Below are positions 1 to 11,416 of a DNA stretch of 64,000 nt, piece after piece; the first letter of the stretch is position 1, and every line of letters starts with the position of its first letter. Source of the DNA: Xenophilus sp. AP218F. GTDB lineage: Bacteria > Pseudomonadota > Gammaproteobacteria > Burkholderiales > Chromobacteriaceae. The notes under the pieces were generated by a model that worked only from the letters and a program-made list of their open reading frames with translations, was not told the DNA's origin and searched no databases. The stretch covers positions 124,001-188,000 of the forward strand of contig NJIE01000017.1 of assembly GCA_002213445.1 (NCBI GenBank), in the 5' to 3' direction. A program made the position numbers and the translations under genes.

Positions 1-864
1 GTCCTGTTTCTTGTGCATCAGGATGAAGGTGGCGCCGGCGATCGGCCAGCTGTCCTTGCCCGGCTGGTTGGTCAGCAACAGGTAGAAACCCGGCGCCTTG
101 GCCCAGTCGGCGTTGGCGGCGGCGGCCTTGAAGGTGGCCTCGTCCGGCTTCACGAAGCTGCCGGCCTGGTTCTGCAACTGGCCGTAGGACAGCTTGTTCT
201 GCTTGGCGTAGGCGTATTCCACGTAGCCGATGGCGCCCTTGATGCGGGTGACGTAGTTGGCCACGCCTTCATTGCCCTTGCCGCCCACCGAATTGCCCTT
301 CCAGCTGACCGCGGTGTTGGCGCCCACGTCCTTGGCCCATTCCGGGGAAACCTTGGACAGATAGTTGGTGAAGATGAAGGTGGTGCCCGAGCCGTCGGAG
401 CGACGCACCGCCGAAATCGTCAGATCCGGCAGCTTGGCGCTGGGGTTGAGCTTGACGATGGCCGGATCGTTCCACTTCTTGATCTTGCCCATGTAGATGT
501 CGGCCAGGAGCGGGCCGGTGAACTTCAGTTGTCCCGGCGCGATGCCAGGCACGTTGACCACCGGCACCACGCCGCCGATCACGGTCGGGAACTGGGTCAG
601 GCCGGACTTTTGCAGTTCTTCGGGCTTGAGCGGCATGTCGGACGCGCCGAAATCCACGGTCTTGGACTGGATCTGCTTGATGCCGCCGCCGGAACCGATG
701 GACTGGTAGTTCATGTTGTTGCCGCTGGCGCTCTTGTAGCTGGCGGCCCATTTGGCGTACAGCGGATAGGGGAAGGTGGCGCCGGCGCCGGTAATGTCGG
801 CGGCGAAGGCGGAACTGGCAAGCAGGACGCTGCAGGCGGTAACGATCTGCACGGTCTTTTTCAT
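1..864 (-). CDS. pstS: Phosphate ABC transporter substrate-binding protein PstS (3' end outside window)
   Basis: Periplasmic phosphate receptor that feeds the PstCAB importer. The visible 288 codons begin MKKTVQIV and carry a signal peptide ending near SSAFA. The mature start [16 protein letters not shown] and the SGGGIKQI and RRSDGSGTT segments are typical phosphate-contact regions of PstS. The family is usually about 340 residues, so roughly the last 50 lie beyond base 1. The ATG at 864 follows a GGGAG ribosome site. It is divergent from tpiA. Expression under phosphate starvation is expected from the family, but I found no clear Pho box. Confidence 0.93.
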   Translation of the reverse strand, partial: MKKTVQIVTACSVLLASSAFAADITGAGATFPYPLYAKWAASYKSASGNNMNYQSIGSGGGIKQIQSKTVDFGASDMPLKPEELQKSGLTQFPTVIGGVVPVVNVPGIAPGQLKFTGPLLADIYMGKIKKWNDPAIVKLNPSAKLPDLTISAVRRSDGSGTTFIFTNYLSKVSPEWAKDVGANTAVSWKGNSVGGKGNEGVANYVTRIKGAIGYVEYAYAKQNKLSYGQLQNQAGSFVKPDEATFKAAAANADWAKAPGFYLLLTNQPGKDSWPIAGATFILMHKKQD

Positions 865-975
865 CACGAACTCCCGAAGGGTTGGGTTGCGAGGCGCAAG
901 ATATCCAATGGGCACCATGCTAACCGGCAATTCTTTCAGCAATATTACAAGTCTTGGAATGCGACTGGCTTGCCA

Positions 976-1004
976 TTGGTATTGTCCGGCGCGGGGCGTA
1001 TAAT
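976..1004 (+). promoter_or_regulatory. Probable sigma-70 promoter of tpiA-secG
   Basis: A -35-like TTGGTA (976-981), a 17-base spacer and a perfect TATAAT (999-1004) lie 35 bases before the tpiA start. It probably also drives secG and the tRNA-Leu gene, which follow with very short gaps. Confidence 0.6.
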
Positions 1005-1038
1005 CGCCGGCATTCACGCAAAACCGCAGGAGAGTTTC

Positions 1039-1785
1039 ATGTCTGGCAAGCTGGTGATTGGCAACTGGAAGATGAATACCCGCAGCGAAAGCGCGCAGGC
1101 GCTGGTGGCGGCCTTGCTGGCCGACCCGGCGACCAACCGCGACGGCGTGGGGGTGGCGGCTCCCGCGGTTTATCTGGCGCAAGTCGCCCGGCAGCTGGAA
1201 GGCGGCCGCATCGCCCTGGCGTCGCAGGACGTCAGCCGCTACGACGCCGACGGCGCGTTCACCGGCGAAACCAGCGCCGCGATGCTGGCCGATGTCGGCT
1301 GCCGCTACGCTTTGGTCGGGCATTCCGAGCGCCGCCAGTATTTCGCGGAAAGCAACGAGGCGCTGCTCAGGAAGATGCGCAACGCGCTGGCCGCCGGCGT
1401 GACGCCGGTGCTGTGCGTGGGCGAAACGCTGGAGCAGCGCGAAGGCGGCCAGTATCTCGAGGTGATCCGCCAGCAGCTTGCCATTCTGGCGGAAATCGCC
1501 GATGGTGAATACGTTGTGGCTTACGAGCCGGTATGGGCCATCGGCACCGGCAAGGTAGCCTCGCTTGAGCAAATCGCCGAAATGCATGCATTCATCAAAA
1601 ACTGGTGCTTGCAAAACGCAGGCAGCTCGGCTAATATTCGCGTCCTCTACGGCGGCAGTGTCAAAGCAGAGAACGCCGAAGCCATTTTGGCGACAAAAAA
1701 CGTCGATGGTGCTCTGGTCGGCGGCGCTTCTCTGAGCGCCGATTCATTCAGGGTGATTTGCCAAGCCGCAGGAAAATTGATATAG
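1039..1785 (+). CDS. tpiA: Triose-phosphate isomerase
   Basis: Cytosolic glycolytic/gluconeogenic enzyme that interconverts dihydroxyacetone phosphate and glyceraldehyde 3-phosphate. The 248-residue product has the family's normal length. It starts [13 protein letters not shown], with catalytic Lys11, and carries the catalytic His in VGHSERR, the catalytic Glu in [10 protein letters not shown], and the phosphate-binding LYGGSV and GALVGGASL segments. The frame stays open far upstream, but the ATG at 1039 has an AGGAGAG ribosome site and matches the family start. The secG start lies one base after the stop, so the two are surely co-transcribed. Confidence 0.97.
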   Translation: MSGKLVIGNWKMNTRSESAQALVAALLADPATNRDGVGVAAPAVYLAQVARQLEGGRIALASQDVSRYDADGAFTGETSAAMLADVGCRYALVGHSERRQYFAESNEALLRKMRNALAAGVTPVLCVGETLEQREGGQYLEVIRQQLAILAEIADGEYVVAYEPVWAIGTGKVASLEQIAEMHAFIKNWCLQNAGSSANIRVLYGGSVKAENAEAILATKNVDGALVGGASLSADSFRVICQAAGKLI

Positions 1786-1786
1786 T

Positions 1787-2137
1787 ATGGAACTTCTCAA
1801 GACGCTTATTTGGATTGTAAACCTCCTGTCCGCAGTGAGTATCATCGTCCTTGTTCTGATGCAGCACGGCAAGGGCGCTGATATGGGTGCGGCTTTTGGT
1901 AGCGGTGCTTCCGGCAGTCTGTTTGGAGCGTCTGGTTCCGCGAATTTCCTGAGCAGAACCACAGCAATCGCCGCTGTCGTGTTCTTCTCCACTTCGCTGG
2001 GTCTGGTTTTCCTGTCTGGGGGCGGGAAAAGCGATCTTGGCGTGATGGGTCAAAAGATTGAACAGGTTGCGCCGCAAATCCCGGCAGGCGCGCCTAATAA
2101 TAAAGCTTCGGGAACAACATCAAAAATTCCGGAGTAA
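1787..2137 (+). CDS. secG: Preprotein translocase subunit SecG
   Basis: Small inner-membrane subunit of the SecYEG channel that assists protein export. The 116 residues contain two hydrophobic segments (about 4-25 and 54-76) separated by the conserved Gly/Ser/Phe-rich loop (GAAFGSGASGSLFGASG), followed by a polar tail. It starts one base after tpiA and is followed after 18 bases by a tRNA-Leu gene. The secG-tRNA-Leu(GAG) pairing is also known in Escherichia coli. Confidence 0.95.
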   Translation: MELLKTLIWIVNLLSAVSIIVLVLMQHGKGADMGAAFGSGASGSLFGASGSANFLSRTTAIAAVVFFSTSLGLVFLSGGGKSDLGVMGQKIEQVAPQIPAGAPNNKASGTTSKIPE

Positions 2138-2155
2138 CAATTTAAAGCTTGCTGT

Positions 2156-2240
2156 GCCGACATGGTGAAATTGGTAGACACGCTATCTTGAGGGGGTAGT
2201 GGCGAAAGCTGTGTGAGTTCGAGTCTCACTGTCGGCACCA
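2156..2240 (+). tRNA. tRNA-Leu (anticodon GAG)
   Basis: An 85-base class II tRNA with encoded CCA. Acceptor arms GCCGACA/TGTCGGC pair. The anticodon stem CTATC/GGTAG closes the loop TTGAGGG, giving anticodon GAG, which reads CUC/CUU leucine codons. A long variable arm and the T arm GTGAG-TTCGAGT-CTCAC follow. Confidence 0.97.
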
Positions 2241-2250
2241 CCATTCAAAA

Positions 2251-2280
2251 ACAGGCCACCGGGACTCCGGTGGCCTGTTT
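2251..2280 (+). terminator. Intrinsic terminator after tRNA-Leu
   Basis: A perfect 12-bp stem (ACAGGCCACCGG with its complement, 2251-2262/2267-2278) with a GACT loop and following T residues. It ends the tpiA-secG-tRNA transcript. Confidence 0.85.
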
Positions 2281-2292
2281 TATTTGGAGCCA

Positions 2293-2316
2293 AGAGGGGG
2301 TGACCCCTCTTTTTTT
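2293..2316 (+). terminator. Second intrinsic terminator or attenuator just before nuoA
   Basis: A 7-bp stem AGAGGGG/CCCCTCT (2293-2299/2304-2310) with a GTGA (GNRA-type) tetraloop is followed by six T residues (2311-2316). The nuoA start is only 15 bases after the T run. A nuo transcript starting upstream must read through this hairpin, so it may act as an attenuator of the operon. Confidence 0.7.
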
Positions 2317-2331
2317 GGGGGTGTAAGGGAA

Positions 2332-2688
2332 ATGCTGCAAAATTACTTTCCCATTCTGCTGTTTGTCATAGTCGGACTGCTGGTCGGCGTTGGCCCTATT
2401 GTCTTGGGCAAGCTGCTGGCTCCAAATCGGCCCGACGCTGAGAAACTGTCTCCTTATGAGTGCGGCTTCGAGGCCTTCGAAGACGCGCGCATGAAGTTTG
2501 ATGTCCGCTACTACCTGATCGCCATTCTCTTCATCCTGTTCGACCTGGAAATCGCATTCCTGTTTCCGTGGGCCGTCGTGCTGAAGGATCTGGGCGTGTA
2601 TGGTCTTGGCGTCATGGTCGAGTTTCTGGCCGTGTTGACGCTGGGCTTCGTCTACATGTGGAAGAAGGGAGCTCTGGAATGGGAGTAG
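2332..2688 (+). CDS. nuoA: NADH-quinone oxidoreductase subunit A
   Basis: Membrane-arm subunit of proton-pumping complex I, beside the quinone site. The 118 residues have three hydrophobic segments and the conserved loop [23 protein letters not shown]. The ATG at 2332 is preceded by AAGGGA. An in-frame TTG at 2284 would put the terminator hairpin inside the gene and add an atypical N-terminus, so it was not chosen. First gene of the 14-gene nuo operon; its last 10 bases overlap nuoB. Confidence 0.96.
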   Translation: MLQNYFPILLFVIVGLLVGVGPIVLGKLLAPNRPDAEKLSPYECGFEAFEDARMKFDVRYYLIAILFILFDLEIAFLFPWAVVLKDLGVYGLGVMVEFLAVLTLGFVYMWKKGALEWE

Positions 2689-3155
2689 AAGGAATTCTGG
2701 AGAAAGGCTTCGTCACCACGACAGCCGACAAACTTATCAACTATACCCGCACCGGTTCGCTGTGGCCTATGACCTTTGGTCTGGCCTGTTGCGCCGTGGA
2801 AATGATGCACGCCGGCGCCGCCCGCTACGACCTGGACCGCTTCGGCATCGTCTTCCGCCCCAGCCCGCGTCAATCCGACCTGATGATCGTCGCCGGCACG
2901 CTGTGCAACAAGATGGCCCCCGCCCTGCGCAAGGTTTACGACCAGATGGCCGAACCGCGCTGGGTGATTTCGATGGGCTCCTGTGCCAACGGCGGCGGGT
3001 ACTATCACTATTCCTATTCCGTAGTCCGTGGCTGTGACCGCATCGTGCCGGTCGATGTCTACGTGCCGGGCTGTCCCCCGACCGCCGAGGCGCTGCTGTA
3101 CGGCATCATCCAGCTGCAGAACAAGATCAAACGTACCAATACCATCGCCCGCTGA
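2679..3155 (+). CDS. nuoB: NADH-quinone oxidoreductase subunit B
   Basis: Peripheral-arm subunit that holds the terminal [4Fe-4S] cluster N2 and passes electrons to quinone. The 158 residues contain the tandem ligand pair in [12 protein letters not shown] plus the two further ligand cysteines in GSCANGGG and VPGCPPT. Transcript and reading frame overlap nuoA by 10 bases, which suggests translational coupling. The start [11 protein letters not shown] is the family form; the frame is open upstream inside nuoA. Confidence 0.97.
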   Translation: MGVEGILEKGFVTTTADKLINYTRTGSLWPMTFGLACCAVEMMHAGAARYDLDRFGIVFRPSPRQSDLMIVAGTLCNKMAPALRKVYDQMAEPRWVISMGSCANGGGYYHYSYSVVRGCDRIVPVDVYVPGCPPTAEALLYGIIQLQNKIKRTNTIAR

Positions 3156-3166
3156 GGTAGAAACTT

Positions 3167-3763
3167 ATGGCCTCCAAAAAAATGGAAGCGCTGGGGTCGG
3201 TCGTTGCCGAGGTACTGGGCGACAAGCTCGTGCAAAGCACGCTGGCTCTGGACGAGCTGACCATTGTCTGCAAGGCGGCGGATCTGCTCGCGGTGGCAAG
3301 CGCGCTGCGCGATCACGCCGATCTGTCATTTGAGCAATGCATCGACTTGTGCGGCGTGGACTACAGCGCCTATCGCGACGAGCCCTGGGATGGCCCGCGT
3401 TTCGCCGTCGTCTATCACCTGCTGTCGGTCAAGCACAATCACCGCATCCGCCTGCGCGTTTTCGCCGAAGACGACGCTTTCCCGGTCGTCGCCTCCGTCA
3501 CCGGTATCTGGACCGGCGCCAACTGGTTCGAGCGCGAAGCGTTCGACCTGTTCGGCATCGTGTTCGAAGGCCACCCCGACCTGCGTCGCCTGCTGACCGA
3601 TTACGGCTTCGTCGGCCACCCGTTCCGCAAGGACTTCCCGCTGTCCGGCCACGTGGAGATGCGTTACGACGCCACGCAGCAACGCGTGATCTACCAGCCT
3701 GTCACCATCGAACCGCGCGAAATCACCCCGCGCATCATTCGCGAGGAGAATTACGGTGGCTGA
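3167..3763 (+). CDS. nuoC: NADH-quinone oxidoreductase subunit C
   Basis: 30-kDa peripheral-arm subunit of complex I. The 198-residue protein has the signature block [24 protein letters not shown] and the downstream [10 protein letters not shown]. It is a separate gene from nuoD, unlike the fused nuoCD of enterobacteria and as in Neisseria and other betaproteobacteria. It overlaps nuoD by 8 bases. Confidence 0.96.
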   Translation: MASKKMEALGSVVAEVLGDKLVQSTLALDELTIVCKAADLLAVASALRDHADLSFEQCIDLCGVDYSAYRDEPWDGPRFAVVYHLLSVKHNHRIRLRVFAEDDAFPVVASVTGIWTGANWFEREAFDLFGIVFEGHPDLRRLLTDYGFVGHPFRKDFPLSGHVEMRYDATQQRVIYQPVTIEPREITPRIIREENYGG

Positions 3764-5009
3764 GATTCGCAACTACACCCTCAACTTCGGCCCGCAACAC
3801 CCGGCCGCGCACGGCGTGCTGCGCCTGGTGCTGGAGCTGGACGGCGAAGTGGTGCAGCGCGCCGACCCGCACATCGGCCTGTTGCATCGCGGCACCGAGA
3901 AGCTGGCGGAAAGCAAGACCTTCATCCAGTCGCTGCCGTACATGGATCGTCTCGACTACGTGTCGATGATGTGCAACGAGCACGCCTACTGCCTGACCAT
4001 CGAGAAGATGCTGGGCATCGAAGTGCCGGAACGCGCGCAGTACATCCGCGTGATGTTCGCCGAAATCACCCGCCTGCTGAACCACCTGCTGTGGATCGGC
4101 GCCCACGCGCTGGACATCGGCGCGATGACCATGTTCCTGTACGCGTTCCGCGAGCGGGAAGACCTGATGGACTGCTATGAGGCGGTATCCGGCGCGCGCC
4201 TGCACGCCGCCTACTTCCGTCCGGGCGGCGTGTATCGCGACCTGCCGGACTCCATGCCGCAGTACACCGTATCCAAGATCAAGAACGCCAAGGAACTGGC
4301 GCGCCTGAACGAAGGCCGCAAGGGCTCGCTGCTGGACTTCATCGACGACTTCACCAAGCGCTTCCCGGGCTATGTCGACGAGTACGAGACCCTGCTCACC
4401 GACAACCGCATCTGGAAGCAGCGTACCGTCGGCATCGGCGTGGTGACGCCCGAGCGCGCGCTGAACATGGGCCTGACCGGTCCGATGCTGCGCGGTTCCG
4501 GCGTGGTGTGGGATCTGCGCAAGACCCAGCCTTATGACGTGTACGCCAAGATGGACTTCGACGTGCCGGTGGGCGTCACCGGCGACTGCTACGACCGCTA
4601 CCTGGTCCGCATCGAAGAAATGCGTCAGTCCAACCGCATCATCAAGCAGTGCGTGGACTGGCTGCGCGCCAACCCCGGCCCGGTGATCACCGACAACCAC
4701 AAGGTGGCTCCGCCTTCGCGCGAAGGCATGAAGTCCAACATGGAAGAGCTGATTCACCACTTCAAGCTGTTCACCGAGGGCATGCACGTGCCGGAAGGCG
4801 AAGCTTACGTGGGGACCGAGCACCCGAAGGGCGAATTCGGCGTCTACCTGATTTCCGACGGCGCCAACAAGCCGTACCGCATGAAGATCCGCGCGCCGGG
4901 CTACGCCCACCTGTCGGCGCTGGACGAGATGGCCAAGGGTCACATGATCGCCGACGTGGTGGCGATCATCGGCACCCAGGACATCGTATTTGGGGAGATT
5001 GACCGCTGA
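3756..5009 (+). CDS. nuoD: NADH-quinone oxidoreductase subunit D
   Basis: 49-kDa subunit that forms most of the quinone-binding cavity together with NuoB. At 417 residues it is of standard length. Family hallmarks include [14 protein letters not shown], the [14 protein letters not shown] quinone-site loop and the C-terminal [16 protein letters not shown]. The start is GTG at 3756, inside the end of nuoC. The stop shares one base with the nuoE start. Confidence 0.97.
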   Translation: MAEIRNYTLNFGPQHPAAHGVLRLVLELDGEVVQRADPHIGLLHRGTEKLAESKTFIQSLPYMDRLDYVSMMCNEHAYCLTIEKMLGIEVPERAQYIRVMFAEITRLLNHLLWIGAHALDIGAMTMFLYAFREREDLMDCYEAVSGARLHAAYFRPGGVYRDLPDSMPQYTVSKIKNAKELARLNEGRKGSLLDFIDDFTKRFPGYVDEYETLLTDNRIWKQRTVGIGVVTPERALNMGLTGPMLRGSGVVWDLRKTQPYDVYAKMDFDVPVGVTGDCYDRYLVRIEEMRQSNRIIKQCVDWLRANPGPVITDNHKVAPPSREGMKSNMEELIHHFKLFTEGMHVPEGEAYVGTEHPKGEFGVYLISDGANKPYRMKIRAPGYAHLSALDEMAKGHMIADVVAIIGTQDIVFGEIDR

Positions 5010-5508
5010 TGCTGTCCGCACAATCGCTAGCCTTGATCGACCGCGAGGTCGCCAAGTACCCCGCAGACCAGAAGCGCTCCGCCGTGATGAGCGCGCTGCG
5101 TATTGCGCTGGACGAGCGCCGCGCCACCGGCGACAAGCCGGAAGACCGCTGCCTCAATACCGAGGTGATCGAGTTCGTCGCCAACTACCTGGGCATCGCC
5201 CCGGTAGCGGCCTATGAAGTCGCCACCTTCTACAACATGTACGACATGAAGCCGGTGGGCCAGTACAAGATCACCGTCTGCACCAATCTGCCCTGTGCCC
5301 TGCAGGGCGGCGTCAACGCGGCCGAGTACATCTCCAGGAAGCTGGGCATCGCCATCGGCGAAACCAGCGCCGACGGCAAGTACACCTTGCTGGAAGGGGA
5401 GTGCATGGGGGCCTGCGGCGACGCGCCGGTCTTGCTGGTCAACAACCACAAGATGTGCAGTTTCATGACGCCCGAAGCGATCGACAAAAAACTGGCGGAG
5501 TTGAAATA

Positions 5509-5509
<1 letters not shown>
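5009..5509 (+). CDS. nuoE: NADH-quinone oxidoreductase subunit E
   Basis: 24-kDa thioredoxin-fold subunit of the NADH-dehydrogenase module, carrying the [2Fe-2S] cluster N1a. The 166 residues contain the four ligand cysteines in CTNLPC and [10 protein letters not shown]. The ATG overlaps the nuoD stop (TGATG) and the stop overlaps the nuoF ATG (TAATG), a tightly coupled string. Confidence 0.96.
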
Positions 5510-6804
<1,295 letters not shown>

Positions 6805-6807
6805 GCG

Positions 6808-9162
6808 ATGCTTGAAATTGAAATCGACGGTAAGAAACTGACGGTCCCGCAGGGCAGCACGGTGATGGAAGCCGCCCATTCGGTGGGCACCCACATCCCG
6901 CACTTCTGCTATCACAAGAAACTGTCCATCGCGGCCAACTGCCGCATGTGCCTGGTGGAAGTGGAAAAAGCGCCCAAGCCGCTGCCGGCCTGTGCCACGC
7001 CGGTGACCGACGGCATGAAGGTGCATACCCATTCCGATCTGGCCAAGAAGGCCCAGGCCGGGGTGATGGAATTCCTGCTGATCAACCACCCGCTGGATTG
7101 CCCGATCTGCGATCAGGGCGGCGAGTGCCAATTGCAGGACATCGCCGTGGGTTACGGCAACTCCGCCTCCCGCTACCAGGAAGCCAAGCGCGTGGTGGTG
7201 GGCAAGGACATGGGGCCGCTGGTTTCCGCCGAGGAAATGTCGCGCTGCATCCACTGCACGCGCTGCGTGCGCTTCACCGAAGAAGTGGGCGGCTATCAGG
7301 AAATCGGCATGGCCAACCGCGGCGAGTTCTCGGAGATCATGCCCTATCTCGGCAAGACCGTGGACTCGGAAATCTCCGGCAACGTCATCGACCTGTGCCC
7401 GGTGGGCGCGCTGACCTCCAAGCCGTTCCGCTACAGCACCCGCGCCTGGGAGCTGTCGCGCCGCAAATCCGTCAGCCCGCACGACGGCCTCGGCTCCAAT
7501 CTGGTGGTCCAGGTCAAGCAGAACCAGGTGATGCGCGTCTTGCCGCTGGAAAACGAAGCCATCAACGAGTGCTGGATCGCCGACCGCGACCGCTTCTCCT
7601 ACGAAGGTCTCAACAGCGCCGAGCGTCTGCACAAGCCGATGATCAAGTTCGACGGCAAGTGGCACGAAACCGACTGGGAGACCGCGCTCAACTACGTGGT
7701 CAAGGGCCTGAACGGCGTTTCCGGCGATCACGGCAAGGACGCCGTCGGCTTCCTGCTGAACCCGCACTCGACCACGGAAGAACTGTTCCTGGCGCAGAAG
7801 CTGGCGCGCGCCTTCGGCGTGCACAGCATCGATTCGCGCCTGCGCCGCAGCGACTTCTCGGCCGACGCCGCCCAGCAGGGCGCGCAGTGGCTGGGTTCCA
7901 GCATCGTAGAGCTGGCTGCAGCCAAATCGCTGCTGATCGTCGGCTCCACGCTGCGCAAGGAGCAACCGCTGCTGGCTGCCCGCCTGCGCGGCGCGGTGAA
8001 GAAGGGCAGCGAGCTGAACATTATCCACGTGGCCGACGACGAGTTGCTGACCAAGATCAACAGCAAGCTGATCGTCTCGCCGCTGGCGCTGGTGAACGCG
8101 CTGGCGCAAGTGCTCAAGGCCGTGGCCGAGATCAAGGGCGGCGAAACCGCCATCGATCTGTCCGCCGTCAGCGTGTCGGCGGAAGCGCGCCGCATCGCGG
8201 ATAGCCTCGCCGCCGCCGAATCCGCCGCCGTGGCGCTGGGCAACGTCGCCCAGCATCATCCGGCCTTCGGCCAGCTGCTGACGCTGGCGCAGGAAATCTC
8301 CCGCCTCAGCGGCGCGCGTTTCGGCCTGCTGGCCGAAGCCGCCAACAGCGTGGGCGCGGAACTGGCTGGCGCGCTGCCGCATCGCGGCGCCTTCGGCGCG
8401 ACCGTCGCCGCCGGCGCCAACGCCGGCGAGATGATCGCCAAGCCGAAAAAGGCCTACTTCCTCCTGAACACGGAAGTGGAGTTCGACAGCTACAACCCGC
8501 AAGCCGCCGTGGCCGCGATGAAGCAGGCTGCCACCGTGATCGCGCTGACCGCCTACAAGGGCCAGGGTCTGCTCGATTACGCCGACGTGCTGCTGCCGAT
8601 CGCGCCGTTCTCCGAGACCGCCGGCTCCTTCGTCAACATGGAAGGCAAGCTGCAAAGCTTCAACGGCGTGGTGCGTCCGCAAGGCGAAGCGCGTCCGGGC
8701 TGGAAGGTGCTGCGCGTGCTGGGCAATATGCTCGGCCTGGCGGGCTTCGACTACAACAGCGCCGAAGAGGCGCGCGCCGAATTCCTGGCTGGCGGCGACA
8801 TCGCCGCCGCGCTGGGCAACGGCGTGGCCGCCTTGCCGGTCAACGCCGCCATCGCCTCCGGCGTGGTGCGCGTGGCCGAGGTGCCGATGTATCAGGCCGA
8901 CGCCATCTGCCGTCGCGCGCCGTCCTTGCAGGCGACTCGCGAAGCGCAGGCTCCGGTGGCGCGCGCGCGCGCCAGCCTGCTGGCCAAGCTGGGCATCGAC
9001 GCCGGCAGCACCGTCCTGCTCAAGCAGGGCGCGGGCGAGGCGCGAGTGAAGGTTGAGGCCGACGACAGTCTGCCGGCAGACGTGGTGCGCGTGGCAACCG
9101 CTCACCCGACGACGCTGGCGCTGGGCGGCATGTTCGACGCTATCGAGATCAAGCAGGGGTAA
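6808..9162 (+). CDS. nuoG: NADH-quinone oxidoreductase subunit G
   Basis: Largest iron-sulfur subunit of complex I. The 784 residues start with a ferredoxin domain holding N1b ligands (HFCYHKK, NCRMC). The His/Cys motif HPLDCPICDQGGEC for N5 and SRCIHCTRC for N4 follow, then a long molybdopterin-oxidoreductase-like domain that no longer binds a cofactor in this family. The C-terminal third is Ala-rich. Three bases separate it from nuoF and it is shorter than the 908-residue E. coli protein, as is usual in betaproteobacteria. Confidence 0.96.
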   Translation: MLEIEIDGKKLTVPQGSTVMEAAHSVGTHIPHFCYHKKLSIAANCRMCLVEVEKAPKPLPACATPVTDGMKVHTHSDLAKKAQAGVMEFLLINHPLDCPICDQGGECQLQDIAVGYGNSASRYQEAKRVVVGKDMGPLVSAEEMSRCIHCTRCVRFTEEVGGYQEIGMANRGEFSEIMPYLGKTVDSEISGNVIDLCPVGALTSKPFRYSTRAWELSRRKSVSPHDGLGSNLVVQVKQNQVMRVLPLENEAINECWIADRDRFSYEGLNSAERLHKPMIKFDGKWHETDWETALNYVVKGLNGVSGDHGKDAVGFLLNPHSTTEELFLAQKLARAFGVHSIDSRLRRSDFSADAAQQGAQWLGSSIVELAAAKSLLIVGSTLRKEQPLLAARLRGAVKKGSELNIIHVADDELLTKINSKLIVSPLALVNALAQVLKAVAEIKGGETAIDLSAVSVSAEARRIADSLAAAESAAVALGNVAQHHPAFGQLLTLAQEISRLSGARFGLLAEAANSVGAELAGALPHRGAFGATVAAGANAGEMIAKPKKAYFLLNTEVEFDSYNPQAAVAAMKQAATVIALTAYKGQGLLDYADVLLPIAPFSETAGSFVNMEGKLQSFNGVVRPQGEARPGWKVLRVLGNMLGLAGFDYNSAEEARAEFLAGGDIAAALGNGVAALPVNAAIASGVVRVAEVPMYQADAICRRAPSLQATREAQAPVARARASLLAKLGIDAGSTVLLKQGAGEARVKVEADDSLPADVVRVATAHPTTLALGGMFDAIEIKQG

Positions 9163-9165
9163 ACC

Positions 9166-10212
9166 ATGGAGTTCTTGCAAGGTATTCTTGGCACTGAAGC
9201 GGGGCTCCTCGTCTGGACCCTGCTGAAGATCATCGCCATCGTGCTGCCGATGCTGGGCGCAGTGGCCTATCTGACGCTGGCCGAGCGCAAGGTGATCGGT
9301 TACATGCAGATCCGGATCGGCCCCAACCGCGTGGGTCCCTTCGGTCTGCTGCAGCCTATCGCCGACGCGGTCAAGCTGCTGATGAAGGAAATCATTCTGC
9401 CCACCAACTCCAGCAAGGGCTTGTTCCTGCTGGCGCCGGTGCTGTCCATCGGTCCGGCCTTGGCGGCCTGGGCGGTGATTCCCTTTACCGATCACCTGGT
9501 GCTGGCCAACGTCAACGCCTCGCTGCTCTACATCCTGGCGCTGACCTCGATGGGCGTGTACGGCGTGATCATCGCCGGCTGGGCGGGCAACTCGAAGTAC
9601 TCCTTCCTCGGCGCCATGCGTTCCGCCGCCCAGATCGTGTCCTACGAGCTGGCGATGGGCTTCGCGCTGGTGGGCGTGCTGATGGTGTCCGGCAGTCTGA
9701 ACCTGGTCGACATCGTCAAGCAGCAGTCGGTCGGCATGGCCGGCGGCTCGCTGCTGTCCTGGAACTGGCTGCCGCTGTTCCCGCTGTTCATCGTCTACCT
9801 GATTTCCGGCGTGGCCGAGACCAACCGCGCGCCGTTCGACGTGGCCGAGGGCGAGTCGGAAATCGTGGCCGGTTTCCACGTGGAATATTCGGGCATGGCC
9901 TTCGCCATCTTCTTCCTGGCCGAATACGCCAACATGATTCTGGTGGCGGCGCTGACTTCCCTGCTGTTCCTGGGCGGCTGGCTGTCTCCGTTCCCGGCCT
10001 CGTGGGGCGTGCTGGGCGCGGGCGGCTTCTTCTGGCTGGCCGTGAAGATGTCGCTGGTGCTGTTCTGCTTCCTGTGGTTCCGCGCCACCTTCCCGCGCTA
10101 CCGTTATGACCAGATCATGCGCTTGGGCTGGAAGGTGTTCATTCCGGTGACCCTGATCTGGATTCTGGTGGTGGGCGTGTGGATGTTTACCCCGCTGTCG
10201 ATTTGGCACTGA
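9166..10212 (+). CDS. nuoH: NADH-quinone oxidoreductase subunit H
   Basis: Membrane subunit linking the peripheral and membrane arms and lining the quinone tunnel. The 348 residues are strongly hydrophobic, with about eight membrane spans. Conserved blocks are [21 protein letters not shown] (near 37-57), [26 protein letters not shown] and the LRxGW-type end [11 protein letters not shown]. It starts three bases after nuoG. Confidence 0.97.
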   Translation: MEFLQGILGTEAGLLVWTLLKIIAIVLPMLGAVAYLTLAERKVIGYMQIRIGPNRVGPFGLLQPIADAVKLLMKEIILPTNSSKGLFLLAPVLSIGPALAAWAVIPFTDHLVLANVNASLLYILALTSMGVYGVIIAGWAGNSKYSFLGAMRSAAQIVSYELAMGFALVGVLMVSGSLNLVDIVKQQSVGMAGGSLLSWNWLPLFPLFIVYLISGVAETNRAPFDVAEGESEIVAGFHVEYSGMAFAIFFLAEYANMILVAALTSLLFLGGWLSPFPASWGVLGAGGFFWLAVKMSLVLFCFLWFRATFPRYRYDQIMRLGWKVFIPVTLIWILVVGVWMFTPLSIWH

Positions 10213-10232
10213 GACAGGGGATAGGTGAAAAG

Positions 10233-10721
10233 ATGAATTCGATTCGCAACTTTTTGAAAACCTTCCTGCTGGTGGAGCTGGTCAAGGGCCTGATGGTGAC
10301 CGGCCGTTACTTCTTCGCCCGCAAGATCACGGTTCAGTTCCCGGAAGAGAAGACGCCGATCTCGCCGCGCTTCCGCGGCCTGCATGCCCAGCGCCGCTAC
10401 GCCAACGGCGAAGAGCGCTGCATCGCCTGCAAGCTGTGCGAGGCGGTGTGCCCGGCCATGGCCATCAGCATCGAGTCGGAGCAGCGCGACGACGGCACCC
10501 GCCGCACCACGCGCTACGACATCGACCTGACCAAGTGCATCTTCTGCGGATTCTGCGAGGAAGCCTGTCCGGTGGACGCGATTGTGGAAACCCATATCTT
10601 TGAATACCACGGTGAGAAACGTGGCGACCTCTACTACACCAAGCCGATGCTGTTGGCGGTTGGCGACAAGTACGAGGCCGAAATCGCCGCCAACAAGGCG
10701 GCCGACGCCAAGTATCGCTAA
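10233..10721 (+). CDS. nuoI: NADH-quinone oxidoreductase subunit I
   Basis: Ferredoxin-like subunit with clusters N6a and N6b, carrying electrons towards NuoB. The 162 residues begin with an amphipathic/hydrophobic anchor and contain two 8Fe-ferredoxin motifs, [12 protein letters not shown] and [12 protein letters not shown]. The ATG at 10233, after the purine-rich GGTGAAAAG, gives the family N-terminus [13 protein letters not shown]; earlier in-frame codons overlap nuoH and were rejected. Confidence 0.97.
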   Translation: MNSIRNFLKTFLLVELVKGLMVTGRYFFARKITVQFPEEKTPISPRFRGLHAQRRYANGEERCIACKLCEAVCPAMAISIESEQRDDGTRRTTRYDIDLTKCIFCGFCEEACPVDAIVETHIFEYHGEKRGDLYYTKPMLLAVGDKYEAEIAANKAADAKYR

Positions 10722-10730
10722 GGGGAGGCC

Positions 10731-11390
10731 ATGAACTTGACTACGGTAATTTTCTACGTTCTGTCCGCCATTCTGATCTTCGCCAGCCTGCGGGTGGTGA
10801 CGGCCAAGAACCCGGTGCACGCCGTGCTGTTCCTGGTGCTGGCTTTCTTCACCAGCGCCGGCCACTGGCTGCTGCTGGAGTCGGAATTCCTGGCGATCAC
10901 GCTGGTGCTGGTTTACGTCGGCGCGGTGATGGTGCTGTTCCTGTTCGTGGTGATGATGCTGGACATCAACATCGAGAAGCTGCGCGAAGGGTTCTGGAAG
11001 AACCTGCCGGTGGCCGCCACGGTCGGCATCATCATGGTGTTCGAAATGGCGCTGATCCTGATGAGCCCGCAAGCCGGCCTCGCCGAGTACAAGGCCGCCG
11101 CGCCGCTCGCCGCCGACTTCAGCAACGTCAAGATGCTGGGCAGCCAGCTGTACACCACGTATCTCCTGCCGTTTGAAATCGCGGCGGTGGTGCTGCTGCT
11201 GGCCATGGTGGCCGCCATCGGCCTGACCATGCGCAGCCGCAAGGACACCAAGGCGATCGACCCGGCGCTGCAGATCCAGGTGAAGAGCGCCGACCGCGTT
11301 CGCGTCGTCAAGATGGACGCGACGCAGCCGGAATCCGAAACCTCCGTGGACGAGGCCGCTGCGGCCAAATCCGGTGAGCAACAGGCCTGA
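10731..11390 (+). CDS. nuoJ: NADH-quinone oxidoreductase subunit J
   Basis: Membrane-arm subunit of complex I. The 219 residues show five hydrophobic segments, including the conserved [27 protein letters not shown] (spans near 50-80) that contains the pi-bulge helix important for coupling. The C-terminal 40 residues are polar, as in other betaproteobacterial forms. Ribosome site GGGGAGG precedes the ATG. Confidence 0.95.
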   Translation: MNLTTVIFYVLSAILIFASLRVVTAKNPVHAVLFLVLAFFTSAGHWLLLESEFLAITLVLVYVGAVMVLFLFVVMMLDINIEKLREGFWKNLPVAATVGIIMVFEMALILMSPQAGLAEYKAAAPLAADFSNVKMLGSQLYTTYLLPFEIAAVVLLLAMVAAIGLTMRSRKDTKAIDPALQIQVKSADRVRVVKMDATQPESETSVDEAAAAKSGEQQA

Positions 11391-11416
11391 CGGCCATACA
11401 ACATAAGGGAGGAAAT

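Noticed and set aside
865-960. Pho box upstream of pstS
   Set aside because: CTTGTAATATTGCTGAAAG looks suggestive, but it matches the Pho box repeats at too few positions to call.
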